Shown here: one piece after another, positions 1 through 4,955 of the stretch
Layout of the letters: each line of letters begins with the position of its first letter
Position numbering within the stretch: position 1 is the stretch's first letter
Origin: Chloroflexota bacterium
GTDB taxonomy: Bacteria; Chloroflexota; Dehalococcoidia; UBA3495
DNA: 5,703 bases
Reading direction: 5' to 3'
NCBI GenBank assembly: GCA_022571575.1
Contig: JACZXN010000135.1
Location: 1-5,703, forward strand
The notes under the pieces: model-generated
Databases searched by the model: none
What the model saw: the letters and a program-made list of their open reading frames with translations, nothing else
What the model was told of the DNA's origin: nothing
Position numbers and translations under genes: made by a program

Positions 1-1280
1 GCTCCGAAGACCTGCAACCGCTCCACGAAACTGGCGGTGGCTTGCAGGGTCTTGCCCTCGGGCAGCGCCACTCCGCCGGCGAATAGCTCCAACAGCACCC
101 GGTTGTCGACGGCGGGAAGGAAATTGACCAGGAATGGCTCCTGGGCCAATCGGTCCGCCAAGCGTCTGGCCTGTTCGGCCGGCGAGCCGGCCGGCGGGCG
201 CGCCAGAAAGCCCAGGGCCGAGGCCAGTTCACGGGCGCGGTCCATCTCCCCAGCCAGCGAGGCCAGGTAATCAGGGTGGGCCCGCTGCAGTGTCACCTTG
301 TCCTGAAGATACCTGCGCCAGAACTGGAAGTCCTCGTCGTTCTGGGGATCGCCGATCAGAAGATCGAATTGGCTGGCCAGGTCGCGCAGCCGCTGTTTCT
401 CCTCGGTTTCCAGCACCCTTTCCGCGGTGAGTAATATCTCCGCGGCCGGAGTTATCGGCGTGAGCGAGGGGTACTGTCTCAGGTCCAGGTGCTCAAACCC
501 CAGCCACTTGCCCGCCGCTGTTTTTTCGTCTTGGGATAGAGATTGGTACCAGCCGGCCGCGCCGTACCAACTGCCGAAGCGTCCCGCCGACAGGAAATTG
601 ACCCAGTATTTCTGCAGTATGGGCGGCACCAGTTTGAGGCTGCCGCCGGTGGTGGAGACCACGTCCGCCTCCAGGTTGTGGAACACCGGCTCGGTGTTGT
701 CGATGGAGATGTCGGGCAGGTTGCGCAGCCGCTGCCGGAGCAGTTCGTAATCGTCGGGAGGTTGGGCCATGAAGGTCAGGATGTCCTGGTGGTAGCTCTC
801 CATGGCTGAAGAAAAGCCCCCGCCGTCAGGTATCTCCCAGGTAAGGTCTGGCCGGCCCGCCACGGGAAAACCTCCCCAATAGGAGTGGCCCAGTTCGTGG
901 ATCACGCCGATGGGCTTGGCCTCGCCAACCCCGGCCCAATCGTTGAAGCCGTAGCTGCCGAAGAAGCCCGGGTCCCCCTCCATCTGACGCAGGTCCAGGC
1001 TGCGCAGCAGGGCCTCCCCCGCCTCGGTGGGCTGGTAGAGGGCCACCACCGCGTCCAGGCGTTCTTTGACCCAATCCGCGGCGCCGGGATGGGGGGTGGG
1101 CAGAGCGGCGGCTGGGGCAGCCGGACTTCGGAGGGGGACTTTGGGAGCGGGTGACGGCGCGGCGGCCGTGGCAGTGGGGCTTTCGGTAACGGCGTTGAGA
1201 ACAGGCGAAGGGGTTGATGCCGCACTGCTGCATGCTGTGATGAGCAGGCAGAACACGGTGGCCGACAACCCGCGGATCAT
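1..1280 (-). CDS. Putative secreted lipoprotein zinc metallopeptidase (HExxH), partial at the C-terminus
   Basis: Reading leftward from an ATG at 1280, the frame stays open for 426 codons to the window edge, so the C-terminus is missing. Residues 1-17 form a short lipoprotein signal peptide: Arg3, a hydrophobic stretch, then the lipobox LITAC with Cys17 as the lipidated residue. A Pro/Ala/Ser/Thr-rich linker follows (about 18-66), typical of a tether between membrane and a folded domain. The folded part carries VIHELGHSYWGG, with HELGH at residues 128-132 (bases 885-899), the zinc-binding signature of zincin peptidases. Glu161 in the segment SSAMESYHQD, 29 residues downstream of His132, is a plausible third zinc ligand, which would make it a gluzincin. 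The rest is helix-rich, with many Leu/Glu/Arg/Ala, and I recognise no family. It starts 11 bp after the JAMM peptidase stop, so the two are probably cotranscribed; no good Shine-Dalgarno is visible. Extracytoplasmic proteolysis is inferred; substrate unknown. Confidence 0.8.
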   Translation of the reverse strand, partial: MIRGLSATVFCLLITACSSAASTPSPVLNAVTESPTATAAAPSPAPKVPLRSPAAPAAALPTPHPGAADWVKERLDAVVALYQPTEAGEALLRSLDLRQMEGDPGFFGSYGFNDWAGVGEAKPIGVIHELGHSYWGGFPVAGRPDLTWEIPDGGGFSSAMESYHQDILTFMAQPPDDYELLRQRLRNLPDISIDNTEPVFHNLEADVVSTTGGSLKLVPPILQKYWVNFLSAGRFGSWYGAAGWYQSLSQDEKTAAGKWLGFEHLDLRQYPSLTPITPAAEILLTAERVLETEEKQRLRDLASQFDLLIGDPQNDEDFQFWRRYLQDKVTLQRAHPDYLASLAGEMDRARELASALGFLARPPAGSPAEQARRLADRLAQEPFLVNFLPAVDNRVLLELFAGGVALPEGKTLQATASFVERLQVFG

Positions 1281-1291
1281 GGGCGGGCGAA

Positions 1292-1705
1292 TCAGACGAC
1301 CTCGAGGGGTTCCTCGGTGACTGCTCCGTCGTTTATCTGGAAGATGCGCACAACCGGGTTGTCCAGGTCCATCAGGGACACCAGCACGTAGCGAACGTCG
1401 GGCCAGAGCGCGGCGGTCCCCTCGGCGATGCGCACGTCGGTGTCGGAGGGATAGGCTTCGCTGCCGGTGTGGGAGTGGTAGATGGCCAGCAGGTCCCAGT
1501 CGTTGTCACCAGCCTCGGAGTCGACTTTGACCAACTCCCCAGGGTCCATGGAGAACCGGTACGGGCTGGCTTCCACGTTGGACATCCTAAAGGCCTTCAT
1601 GACCGTGCCGTCCGGCCCCGCCAGGATGCCGCAGCACTCGTTGGGCAGGTCTTCCTTGGCGTGGGCCACCATCTCGTCGATGAATTCCTGTCTCATCTGG
1701 ACCAA
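1292..1705 (-). CDS. JAMM/MPN+ domain metallopeptidase (Mov34/Prok-JAB, M67-like)
   Basis: This 137-residue protein is essentially one JAMM domain. The complete metal-binding signature is present: Glu23 in PNECCGILAG, then His77-Ser-His79, seven residues, Ser87, two residues and Asp90 (YHSHTGSEAYPSDTD). In this family the two His and the Asp bind zinc and the Glu acts as general base. Known relatives cleave isopeptide or peptide bonds at the C-terminus of ubiquitin-like or sulfur-carrier proteins, as Mec does with CysO. No ThiS/MoaD-like, E1-like or cysteine-synthase gene lies in the window, so the substrate is unknown. The start is taken as TTG at 1705 because a GGAG (1714-1717) sits 8 nt upstream of it. 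The in-frame ATG at 1696 (three codons later) is the alternative but lies 17 nt from that site. It lacks a signal peptide, so it is cytoplasmic, and it is first of a two-gene operon with the HExxH lipoprotein. Confidence 0.9.
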   Translation of the reverse strand: MVQMRQEFIDEMVAHAKEDLPNECCGILAGPDGTVMKAFRMSNVEASPYRFSMDPGELVKVDSEAGDNDWDLLAIYHSHTGSEAYPSDTDVRIAEGTAALWPDVRYVLVSLMDLDNPVVRIFQINDGAVTEEPLEVV

Positions 1706-1713
1706 TCGGTTAA

Positions 1714-1717
1714 CTCC
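1714..1717 (-). promoter_or_regulatory. Ribosome binding site deciding a TTG start for the JAMM gene
   Basis: On the minus strand GGAG lies 8 nt before the TTG at 1705 and 17 nt before the ATG at 1696. The spacing favours the TTG start. Confidence 0.5.
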
Positions 1718-1784
1718 GGGTGAAGATTCGGAACAAATAGCGGCCGGCCTGCGTCAAGAGGGGTATGACGCCGCCCCGTGGTTT

Positions 1785-1814
1785 GGATATGGCAAGTGTG
1801 GATATGGCAAGTGT
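1785..1814. repeat. 15-bp perfect tandem duplication
   Basis: The unit GGATATGGCAAGTGT occurs twice head to tail (1785-1799 and 1800-1814) with no mismatch, followed by a decayed third start (GAATAT at 1815). It lies in the noncoding gap between the JAMM operon and the zinc-ribbon gene. A slippage duplication or a tandem protein-binding site are both possible. Confidence 0.85.
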
Positions 1815-1863
1815 GAATATATCAGAGGAATCCTGGGGTGAACAGCGGCATCAAACTTGGCAT

Positions 1864-1917
1864 CAACGAAAATGGGAACGGGACCCACCACGATTCACAC
1901 AGCCCGCTCCCATGTTG
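1864..1917 (+). repeat. Imperfect inverted repeat (possible leader hairpin)
   Basis: ATGGGAACGGG (1872-1882) pairs with CCCGCTCCCAT (1903-1913) over 11 positions with one A-C mismatch, leaving a 20-nt loop. The stem can be extended by CAAC (1864-1867) with GTTG (1914-1917) across a 4-nt GAAA bulge. It ends about 50 bp before the zinc-ribbon start codon. No T-run follows directly, so it is not a canonical terminator. It could be a structured 5' leader or a remnant of a small mobile repeat. Confidence 0.5.
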
Positions 1918-1966
1918 GAATCAATAAAAAGAATCAATCAAGGGAATCAATAAAAGGAATCATCAG
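1917..1966 (+). repeat. ggaatcaa-type direct repeats before the zinc-ribbon gene
   Basis: GGAATCAATAAAA occurs at 1917-1929 and again at 1943-1955, a 26-bp period, with related partial copies GAATCAATCA at 1931 and GGAATCATCAG at 1956. The last partial copy includes the AAGGA (1954-1958) that serves as Shine-Dalgarno for the ATG at 1967, spacing 8 nt. The stretch is strikingly A-rich compared with its surroundings. Confidence 0.7.
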
Positions 1967-2188
1967 ATGTTTTATTTCAAAGCCTGCCGAAAATGCCGGG
2001 GAGACCTGACCCTGGAGAAAGACGCCTACGGCTCCTTCCTGAAGTGCCTGCAGTGCGGGACCTATGTTGACGTTGAAGAAATCAAAGACACGCAGGGCCA
2101 TCGATCCGTGTTGAATGGGTTTGCGTCGAATAGAATTGCGGTTCGGGCGGTGAGCGCGAAGAAAGCCAAAAGCGCCGTTTCCGCTTAG
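1967..2188 (+). CDS. Small zinc-ribbon protein (two CxxC pairs)
   Basis: This is a 73-residue protein starting at ATG 1967, with AAGGA at 1954-1958 as ribosome binding site. Cys7-x2-Cys10 (ACRKCRGDL) and Cys27-x2-Cys30 (KCLQCG) are 16 residues apart and should form a single treble-clef or zinc-ribbon fold. Between them is LTLEKDAYGSFL, which fits the two-stranded hairpin of such ribbons. The C-terminal half, from about residue 40, looks unstructured and ends in a basic/Ala/Ser tail with KKAK, which could contact nucleic acid. I associate short proteins of this style with Chloroflexota genomes, but that is recall, not a search. No enzymatic function is suggested; a regulatory or nucleic-acid-binding role is a guess. 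It stands alone, divergent from the JAMM operon, and converges with the phosphatase gene 9 bp away. Confidence 0.8.
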   Translation: MFYFKACRKCRGDLTLEKDAYGSFLKCLQCGTYVDVEEIKDTQGHRSVLNGFASNRIAVRAVSAKKAKSAVSA

Positions 2189-2197
2189 CTCCCAGTC

Positions 2198-2647
2198 CTA
2201 TCTCCCGGGGTCTTGGGCCCACGCACCGTATCGGTGCACCGCCGCTTCTTGTTCCGGGGTCTGGATCGAACCCGGACGGAGTTGCCGCAGCCGGTTGATC
2301 GCCTCGGCGGGCTCTTCGCCCCGGTGCACCAGGTAGCAGGCCAGCACCGTGCCGGTGCGGCCGATGCCCGCGTAGCAACTGACCACCACCGGCTTCCGCG
2401 CTCCGGTCTGTTGGTCGATGAACTCGATCATCCGTTGGATCTGTTCCAGTTCGGGCGGTGTGAAATCAGGCACCGGCTCAAACATGTCCACCAGGTCGAC
2501 CATGCTTCCAGTGTCGGCGGCGATGGTCCGCTCCTCCATCCGGATCACGGCGCGCACGCCCTGGTCATGGAGAAAAAACAGGTCCTGAAAGCTGGCCGGC
2601 CCCTGGGAGCCGGCCAATTCGTCCTCCAAGACCCAGCCAAAGTTCAT
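2198..2647 (-). CDS. DUSP23-like dual-specificity protein phosphatase
   Basis: This is a 149-residue cysteine-based phosphatase consisting of a single compact domain. Its P-loop, SCYAGIGRTGT, has the nucleophile Cys91 and phosphate-binding Arg97 (CX5R), followed by the Thr98-Gly-Thr typical of the class. Asp61 in VPDFTPPELEQI is the expected general acid. The N-terminus MNFGWVLEDELAG and the C-terminal RLRQLRPGSIQTPEQEAAV match the distinctive start and end of the DUSP23/VHZ family, giving a firm assignment. Such enzymes dephosphorylate phospho-Ser/Thr/Tyr proteins or small phosphate esters; the substrate here is unknown. The residue before the catalytic Cys is Ser90 rather than the usual His. 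The start is taken as ATG 2647 because it fits family N-termini. A TTG at 2656, closer to the purine-rich AGGGGGAG, would add three residues. It lies 31 bp downstream of the DUF167 gene, probably in one operon. Confidence 0.93.
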   Translation of the reverse strand: MNFGWVLEDELAGSQGPASFQDLFFLHDQGVRAVIRMEERTIAADTGSMVDLVDMFEPVPDFTPPELEQIQRMIEFIDQQTGARKPVVVSCYAGIGRTGTVLACYLVHRGEEPAEAINRLRQLRPGSIQTPEQEAAVHRYGAWAQDPGR

Positions 2648-2678
2648 GGGACCCAACTTTCTCCCCCTAGTCCCTGAC

Positions 2679-2984
2679 TTACCGTTTGCCGCCGGCCTCG
2701 ATCCGCCGGCGCACTTCCTGCCCGGTCAGCGTGTCCACCGACACAACCTTGTTCCTCGAGCTTTGGCCCCGGACTATCTGAAGCTTGGACTTGCTGATCC
2801 CCAATGTCTTGGCCAGCAGGGCGATCACTCCGGCGTTGGCCTTGCCTTCCGTGGGCGGGGCCGTGACCCGCAGTTTCAGTGTGCCATCCTCATAGCCGTC
2901 CACCTGGCTACGAGAGGCTTTTGGTAGGACCCGCACCTTCAGTGTGCAACTCTTTTCTGTTTTAAGGCCGGGTTTCAAGTCCAT
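2679..2984 (-). CDS. DUF167/UPF0235 (YggU-family) protein
   Basis: This 101-residue protein fills the whole family length. Conserved family features are visible in order: VRVLPKASRSQVDG near residues 17-30, then GTLKLRVTAPPTEGKANAGVI at about 34-54 with the hallmark APPxxGKAN. After these come an LAKTLGISKSKLQIVRG segment and SRNKVVSVD. E. coli YggU is the structural prototype; the family has no established biochemical function, and the fold has been compared with small nucleic-acid-binding alpha/beta proteins. The start is ATG 2984, without an obvious Shine-Dalgarno. It is the first gene of a two-gene unit with the DUSP23-like phosphatase and is divergent from the crotonase gene. A palindrome (2992-3006) sits directly upstream of its start. 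Confidence 0.92.
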   Translation of the reverse strand: MDLKPGLKTEKSCTLKVRVLPKASRSQVDGYEDGTLKLRVTAPPTEGKANAGVIALLAKTLGISKSKLQIVRGQSSRNKVVSVDTLTGQEVRRRIEAGGKR

Positions 2985-2991
2985 GGTCTTT

Positions 2992-3006
2992 ACGCCTGTC
3001 AGGCGT
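2992..3006. promoter_or_regulatory. 15-bp palindrome, candidate operator
   Basis: ACGCCTG-T-CAGGCGT is a perfect inverted repeat with a one-base centre, located 8 bp upstream of the yggU-like start and 73 bp upstream of the crotonase start. Its position in a divergent intergenic region suits a dimeric repressor site, or a short hairpin in the 5' UTR of the minus-strand gene. No regulator gene is nearby to link it to. Confidence 0.4.
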
Positions 3007-3037
3007 GATGGGAAGGCCGGCCATCGGGGCCGTCTGG

Positions 3038-3043
3038 TATATT
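3038..3043 (+). promoter_or_regulatory. Candidate -10 box for the crotonase gene
   Basis: TATATT at 3038-3043 is an AT-rich island in otherwise GC-rich DNA, about 35 bp before the GTG start. No good -35 hexamer is visible 16-18 bp upstream. The complementary strand (TTAATATA) could equally provide a -10 for the divergent yggU-like gene. Confidence 0.3.
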
Positions 3044-3066
3044 AACCCTGCAGGCTCTCAGGCGGC

Positions 3067-3072
3067 AGGAGG
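3067..3072 (+). promoter_or_regulatory. Strong Shine-Dalgarno deciding a GTG start
   Basis: AGGAGG, a perfect consensus, lies 6 nt before the GTG at 3079 and fixes that codon as the start of the crotonase gene. Confidence 0.85.
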
Positions 3073-3078
3073 TGTCCC

Positions 3079-3858
3079 GTGGAGTATACCAACATCAAAC
3101 TGGAGAAGGTAAATCGGGTGGCCACCATCCGGCTCAACCGTCCGGACGCCCTCAACGCCCTGAGTCCGGAGGTGCTGGCGGAACTCTCGTTCGCCGTGGC
3201 CGAGGCGGGCAATGATGAGTCCATCAAAGTATTGGTGATCCGGGGCGAAGGACGGGCCTTTTGCGCCGGGGCCGACCTCACCTATTTTCAGACCACCTTC
3301 GATGACCCGGCCCTGCTGCCGGAATACGTGGCCCAGATCAACGACACACTGTTCCAGATCGAGAAACTGCCCATCCCGGCCATCGCGGTGGTGCATGGCT
3401 TCGCACTGGCGGGCGGCCTGGAACTGATGATGGCCTGCGATATGGCCCTGGTGGCCGAAGATGCCCGCATCGGAGACCAACACGTGAACTTTGGCCTGAT
3501 GCCCGGAGGCGGCTCCACCCAGCGGCTGCCCCGGCGCGTGGGCCTGCAACGGGCCATGGAGCTGCTCACCACCGGGAGGTGGCTCTCCGGGACCGAGGCC
3601 GTGGAGTGGGGGCTGGCCCTGCGCGCCGTCCCGGCGGAGGGACTGGACGAGGAACTGGAGAAGCTGCTGGAACCGCTGCGCACCAAGAGCCGCGCCGGCC
3701 TTTCGCTCATCAAGTCGGTGACCCTCCGGGGCATGGGCCTGTCCATCGAAGACGGGGTGGCCCTGGAGAGTCACGCCTTCGTGCAGTACATGACCACCTC
3801 TCCGCACCCGGCGGAGGGGATCCAGGCGTTCAAAGAAAAGCGGCAACCGGAGTTCTAG
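3079..3858 (+). CDS. Crotonase-superfamily enoyl-CoA hydratase/isomerase-like protein
   Basis: The protein has 259 residues, normal for single-domain crotonases, and starts at GTG 3079 behind a perfect AGGAGG. Hallmarks are the N-terminal TIRLNRPDALNALS (16-29) and the acyl-CoA-binding/oxyanion segment AFCAGADL (60-67). The second oxyanion/active-site segment GFALAGGLELMMACDM (107-122) follows, then GLMPGGGSTQRLPRRVG (139-155). The family binds acyl-CoA thioesters in the cytoplasm and stabilises an enolate. Glu115 aligns with the first catalytic Glu of rat mitochondrial crotonase (Glu144). The position of the second one (Glu164) is His135 in IGDQHVNFG, so classic syn-hydration of 2-enoyl-CoA is uncertain. 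Isomerase, thioesterase/hydrolase or other crotonase chemistry is possible. The gene is monocistronic or loosely linked to metF, with its own leader and a short hairpin after the stop codon. The superfamily is certain; the substrate is not. Confidence 0.95.
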   Translation: MEYTNIKLEKVNRVATIRLNRPDALNALSPEVLAELSFAVAEAGNDESIKVLVIRGEGRAFCAGADLTYFQTTFDDPALLPEYVAQINDTLFQIEKLPIPAIAVVHGFALAGGLELMMACDMALVAEDARIGDQHVNFGLMPGGGSTQRLPRRVGLQRAMELLTTGRWLSGTEAVEWGLALRAVPAEGLDEELEKLLEPLRTKSRAGLSLIKSVTLRGMGLSIEDGVALESHAFVQYMTTSPHPAEGIQAFKEKRQPEF

Positions 3859-3860
3859 GC

Positions 3861-3874
3861 GGCTCGCGGGAGCC
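3861..3874 (+). terminator. Short hairpin after the crotonase stop, weak terminator candidate
   Basis: GGCTC (3861-3865) pairs perfectly with GAGCC (3870-3874) around a GCGG loop, starting 2 bp after the TAG stop. Only ATATTG follows, not a T-run, so intrinsic termination would be inefficient. Confidence 0.35.
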
Positions 3875-3892
3875 ATATTGAGCCTGGCTGGT

Positions 3893-3921
3893 TCGACACC
3901 CACTTGGGCCGATGCTATGAT
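3893..3921 (+). promoter_or_regulatory. Sigma70-type promoter for metF
   Basis: TCGACA (3893-3898, five of six to the -35 consensus) and TATGAT (3916-3921, five of six to the -10 consensus) are separated by exactly 17 bp. Transcription would begin near 3928, giving a leader of about 125 nt before the preferred metF start at 4054. Its position between crotonase and metF supports an independent metF-acpS transcription unit. Confidence 0.55.
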
Positions 3922-3930
3922 TCAAAGTCC

Positions 3931-3988
3931 CTGTGCGAGCGCCGCTCCCGGCCTTTCGGCCAACCCTTTGATACGAAACTAAACACAG
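3931..3988 (+). other. Possible branched RNA structure in the metF leader
   Basis: CTGTG (3931-3935) can pair with CACAG (3984-3988), enclosing two small hairpins: GAGC/GCTC (3937-3940 with 3944-3947, loop GCC) and GGCC/GGCC (3950-3953 with 3958-3961, loop TTTC). This would form a three-way junction just inside the predicted transcript start. I do not recognise the SAM, SAH, THF or cobalamin riboswitch cores in it. The stems are short, so this is suggestive only. Confidence 0.25.
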
Positions 3989-4053
3989 TGCTCACGGATC
4001 GAATCACGCCCAGGCGGCGGGTAAAGATCGCGGGCAGCCACTGGATATACGGC

Positions 4054-4935
4054 TTGAAGATAATCGACATTCTGAAGGAAACGCGCCCAGTCTCCTTCGA
4101 ATTCTTCCCTCCCCGAACCGCCGAGGGCATACCGGCGGTGCTGGAGACACTGCATGGGTTGCGGGCGTACTGCCCGGATTTTGTGTCGGTGACCTACGGG
4201 GCCGGCGGCTCGACCCGGTCTTTCACCGAGGAGATCACCTTCCAGGCCAAACGGACCGCCGGAGTGGAGGTCATGGCCCACCTGACCTGCGTGGGCCAGA
4301 CCAAAGAGGAGATCCACGAAGTGTTGGAGCGGCTGGAGGCCGAGGGCGTTGAGAACATCATTGCCCTGCGCGGCGACCCGCCCCGGGGTTCCACGGAATT
4401 CGTGCCCACGCCCGGCGGGTTCCAGCACGCCACCGATCTGTTGCGGCACATAAAGTCGAACTTCAAGTTCGGCGTGGCTGCTGCCTGCTACCCAGAGGGT
4501 CATACCGAATCGGTGGACCTGGATGCAGACCTGAAGTACGTCAAGCAGAAGGTGGACAATGGGGCCGATTTCCTGGTGACCCAACTGTTCTACGACAACC
4601 GGTACTTCTTCGATTTCGTGGAGCGGGCCCGCGCCGGGGGCATCGACGTGCCCATAATTCCGGGGGTGTTGCCGGTCTTGAACTCGTCCCAGGTCCGCCG
4701 TTTCACCGTCCTCAGCGGCTCCAAGATACCCCCAGCCCTGGACCGGTTATTGGACAAATACGCCGATAACGACGACAGCGCCCGCGACATGGGGGTGGAG
4801 TATGCCACGGATCAGGTCCGCGAACTCTGGGATTCGGGCGTGCCCGGTGTCCACTTCTACGTGTTGAACCGCAGTTACTCCGTATCCAGGATCCTGGACA
4901 ATCTGAGATTACCCGGCCACCACCGGGAAGATTGA
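4054..4935 (+). CDS. metF: 5,10-methylenetetrahydrofolate reductase
   Basis: MetF reduces 5,10-methylene-THF to 5-methyl-THF using FAD and NAD(P)H, supplying the methyl group for methionine synthesis. From the TTG at 4054 the protein has 293 residues, the usual length for the compact bacterial TIM-barrel enzyme. Visible signatures are SFEFFPPR at 14-21, with Glu16 matching the E. coli catalytic Glu28, and SVTYGAGGSTR at 45-55. Further on are AHLTCVG near 75-81, ALRGDPPRG at 104-112 with Asp108 matching Asp120, CYPEGHTES near 145-153, and TQLFYDN at 176-182 with Gln177 matching Gln183. GVHFYVLNRS near 265-274 closes the barrel. The frame is open from a TTG at 3904, but that codon lies inside the promoter and the extra residues look nonconserved and basic. 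MKIIDILKETRP is a family-like N-terminus, so 4054 is preferred, although its Shine-Dalgarno (GGA) is weak. acpS follows 20 bp downstream. Confidence 0.95.
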   Translation: MKIIDILKETRPVSFEFFPPRTAEGIPAVLETLHGLRAYCPDFVSVTYGAGGSTRSFTEEITFQAKRTAGVEVMAHLTCVGQTKEEIHEVLERLEAEGVENIIALRGDPPRGSTEFVPTPGGFQHATDLLRHIKSNFKFGVAAACYPEGHTESVDLDADLKYVKQKVDNGADFLVTQLFYDNRYFFDFVERARAGGIDVPIIPGVLPVLNSSQVRRFTVLSGSKIPPALDRLLDKYADNDDSARDMGVEYATDQVRELWDSGVPGVHFYVLNRSYSVSRILDNLRLPGHHRED

Positions 4936-4955
4936 TCCACCGGCAGGGCCAGGCG

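Noticed and set aside
826..1233. Minus-strand 135-codon frame inside the lipoprotein gene
   Set aside because: It is a different frame from the lipoprotein with signal peptide and HELGH motif; its Pro/Gly/Arg-rich product is typical of a GC-rich shadow frame.
1720..1762. TTGACG on the minus strand as a -35 for the JAMM gene
   Set aside because: The only AT-rich hexamer downstream (TATTTG) is 12 bp away, too close for a sigma70 promoter.
1765..1953. 62-codon plus-strand frame containing an in-frame DMASV duplication
   Set aside because: The G-rich run before the ATG is only 1-2 nt away, the product has no domain or sensible composition, and its repeat simply reflects the 15-bp DNA duplication. 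Treated as noncoding.
3058..3903. 281-codon minus-strand frame opposite the crotonase gene
   Set aside because: It is a GC-rich mirror of the crotonase reading frame, rich in His/Gln/Gly with no domain. The plus strand carries an unmistakable crotonase with a perfect Shine-Dalgarno.
3886..3912. GGTTCGACACCC, resembling a tRNA T-loop
   Set aside because: The flanking bases form at most a three-pair stem and no acceptor, D or anticodon arms can be drawn. The same bases make a better -35 region.
3979..4584. 201-codon minus-strand frame opposite metF
   Set aside because: Antisense shadow of metF with no recognisable motifs.
4932..4955. TTG start for acpS overlapping the metF stop (TTGA)
   Set aside because: It adds eight residues not expected in AcpS; ATG 4956 gives the standard length and N-terminus.
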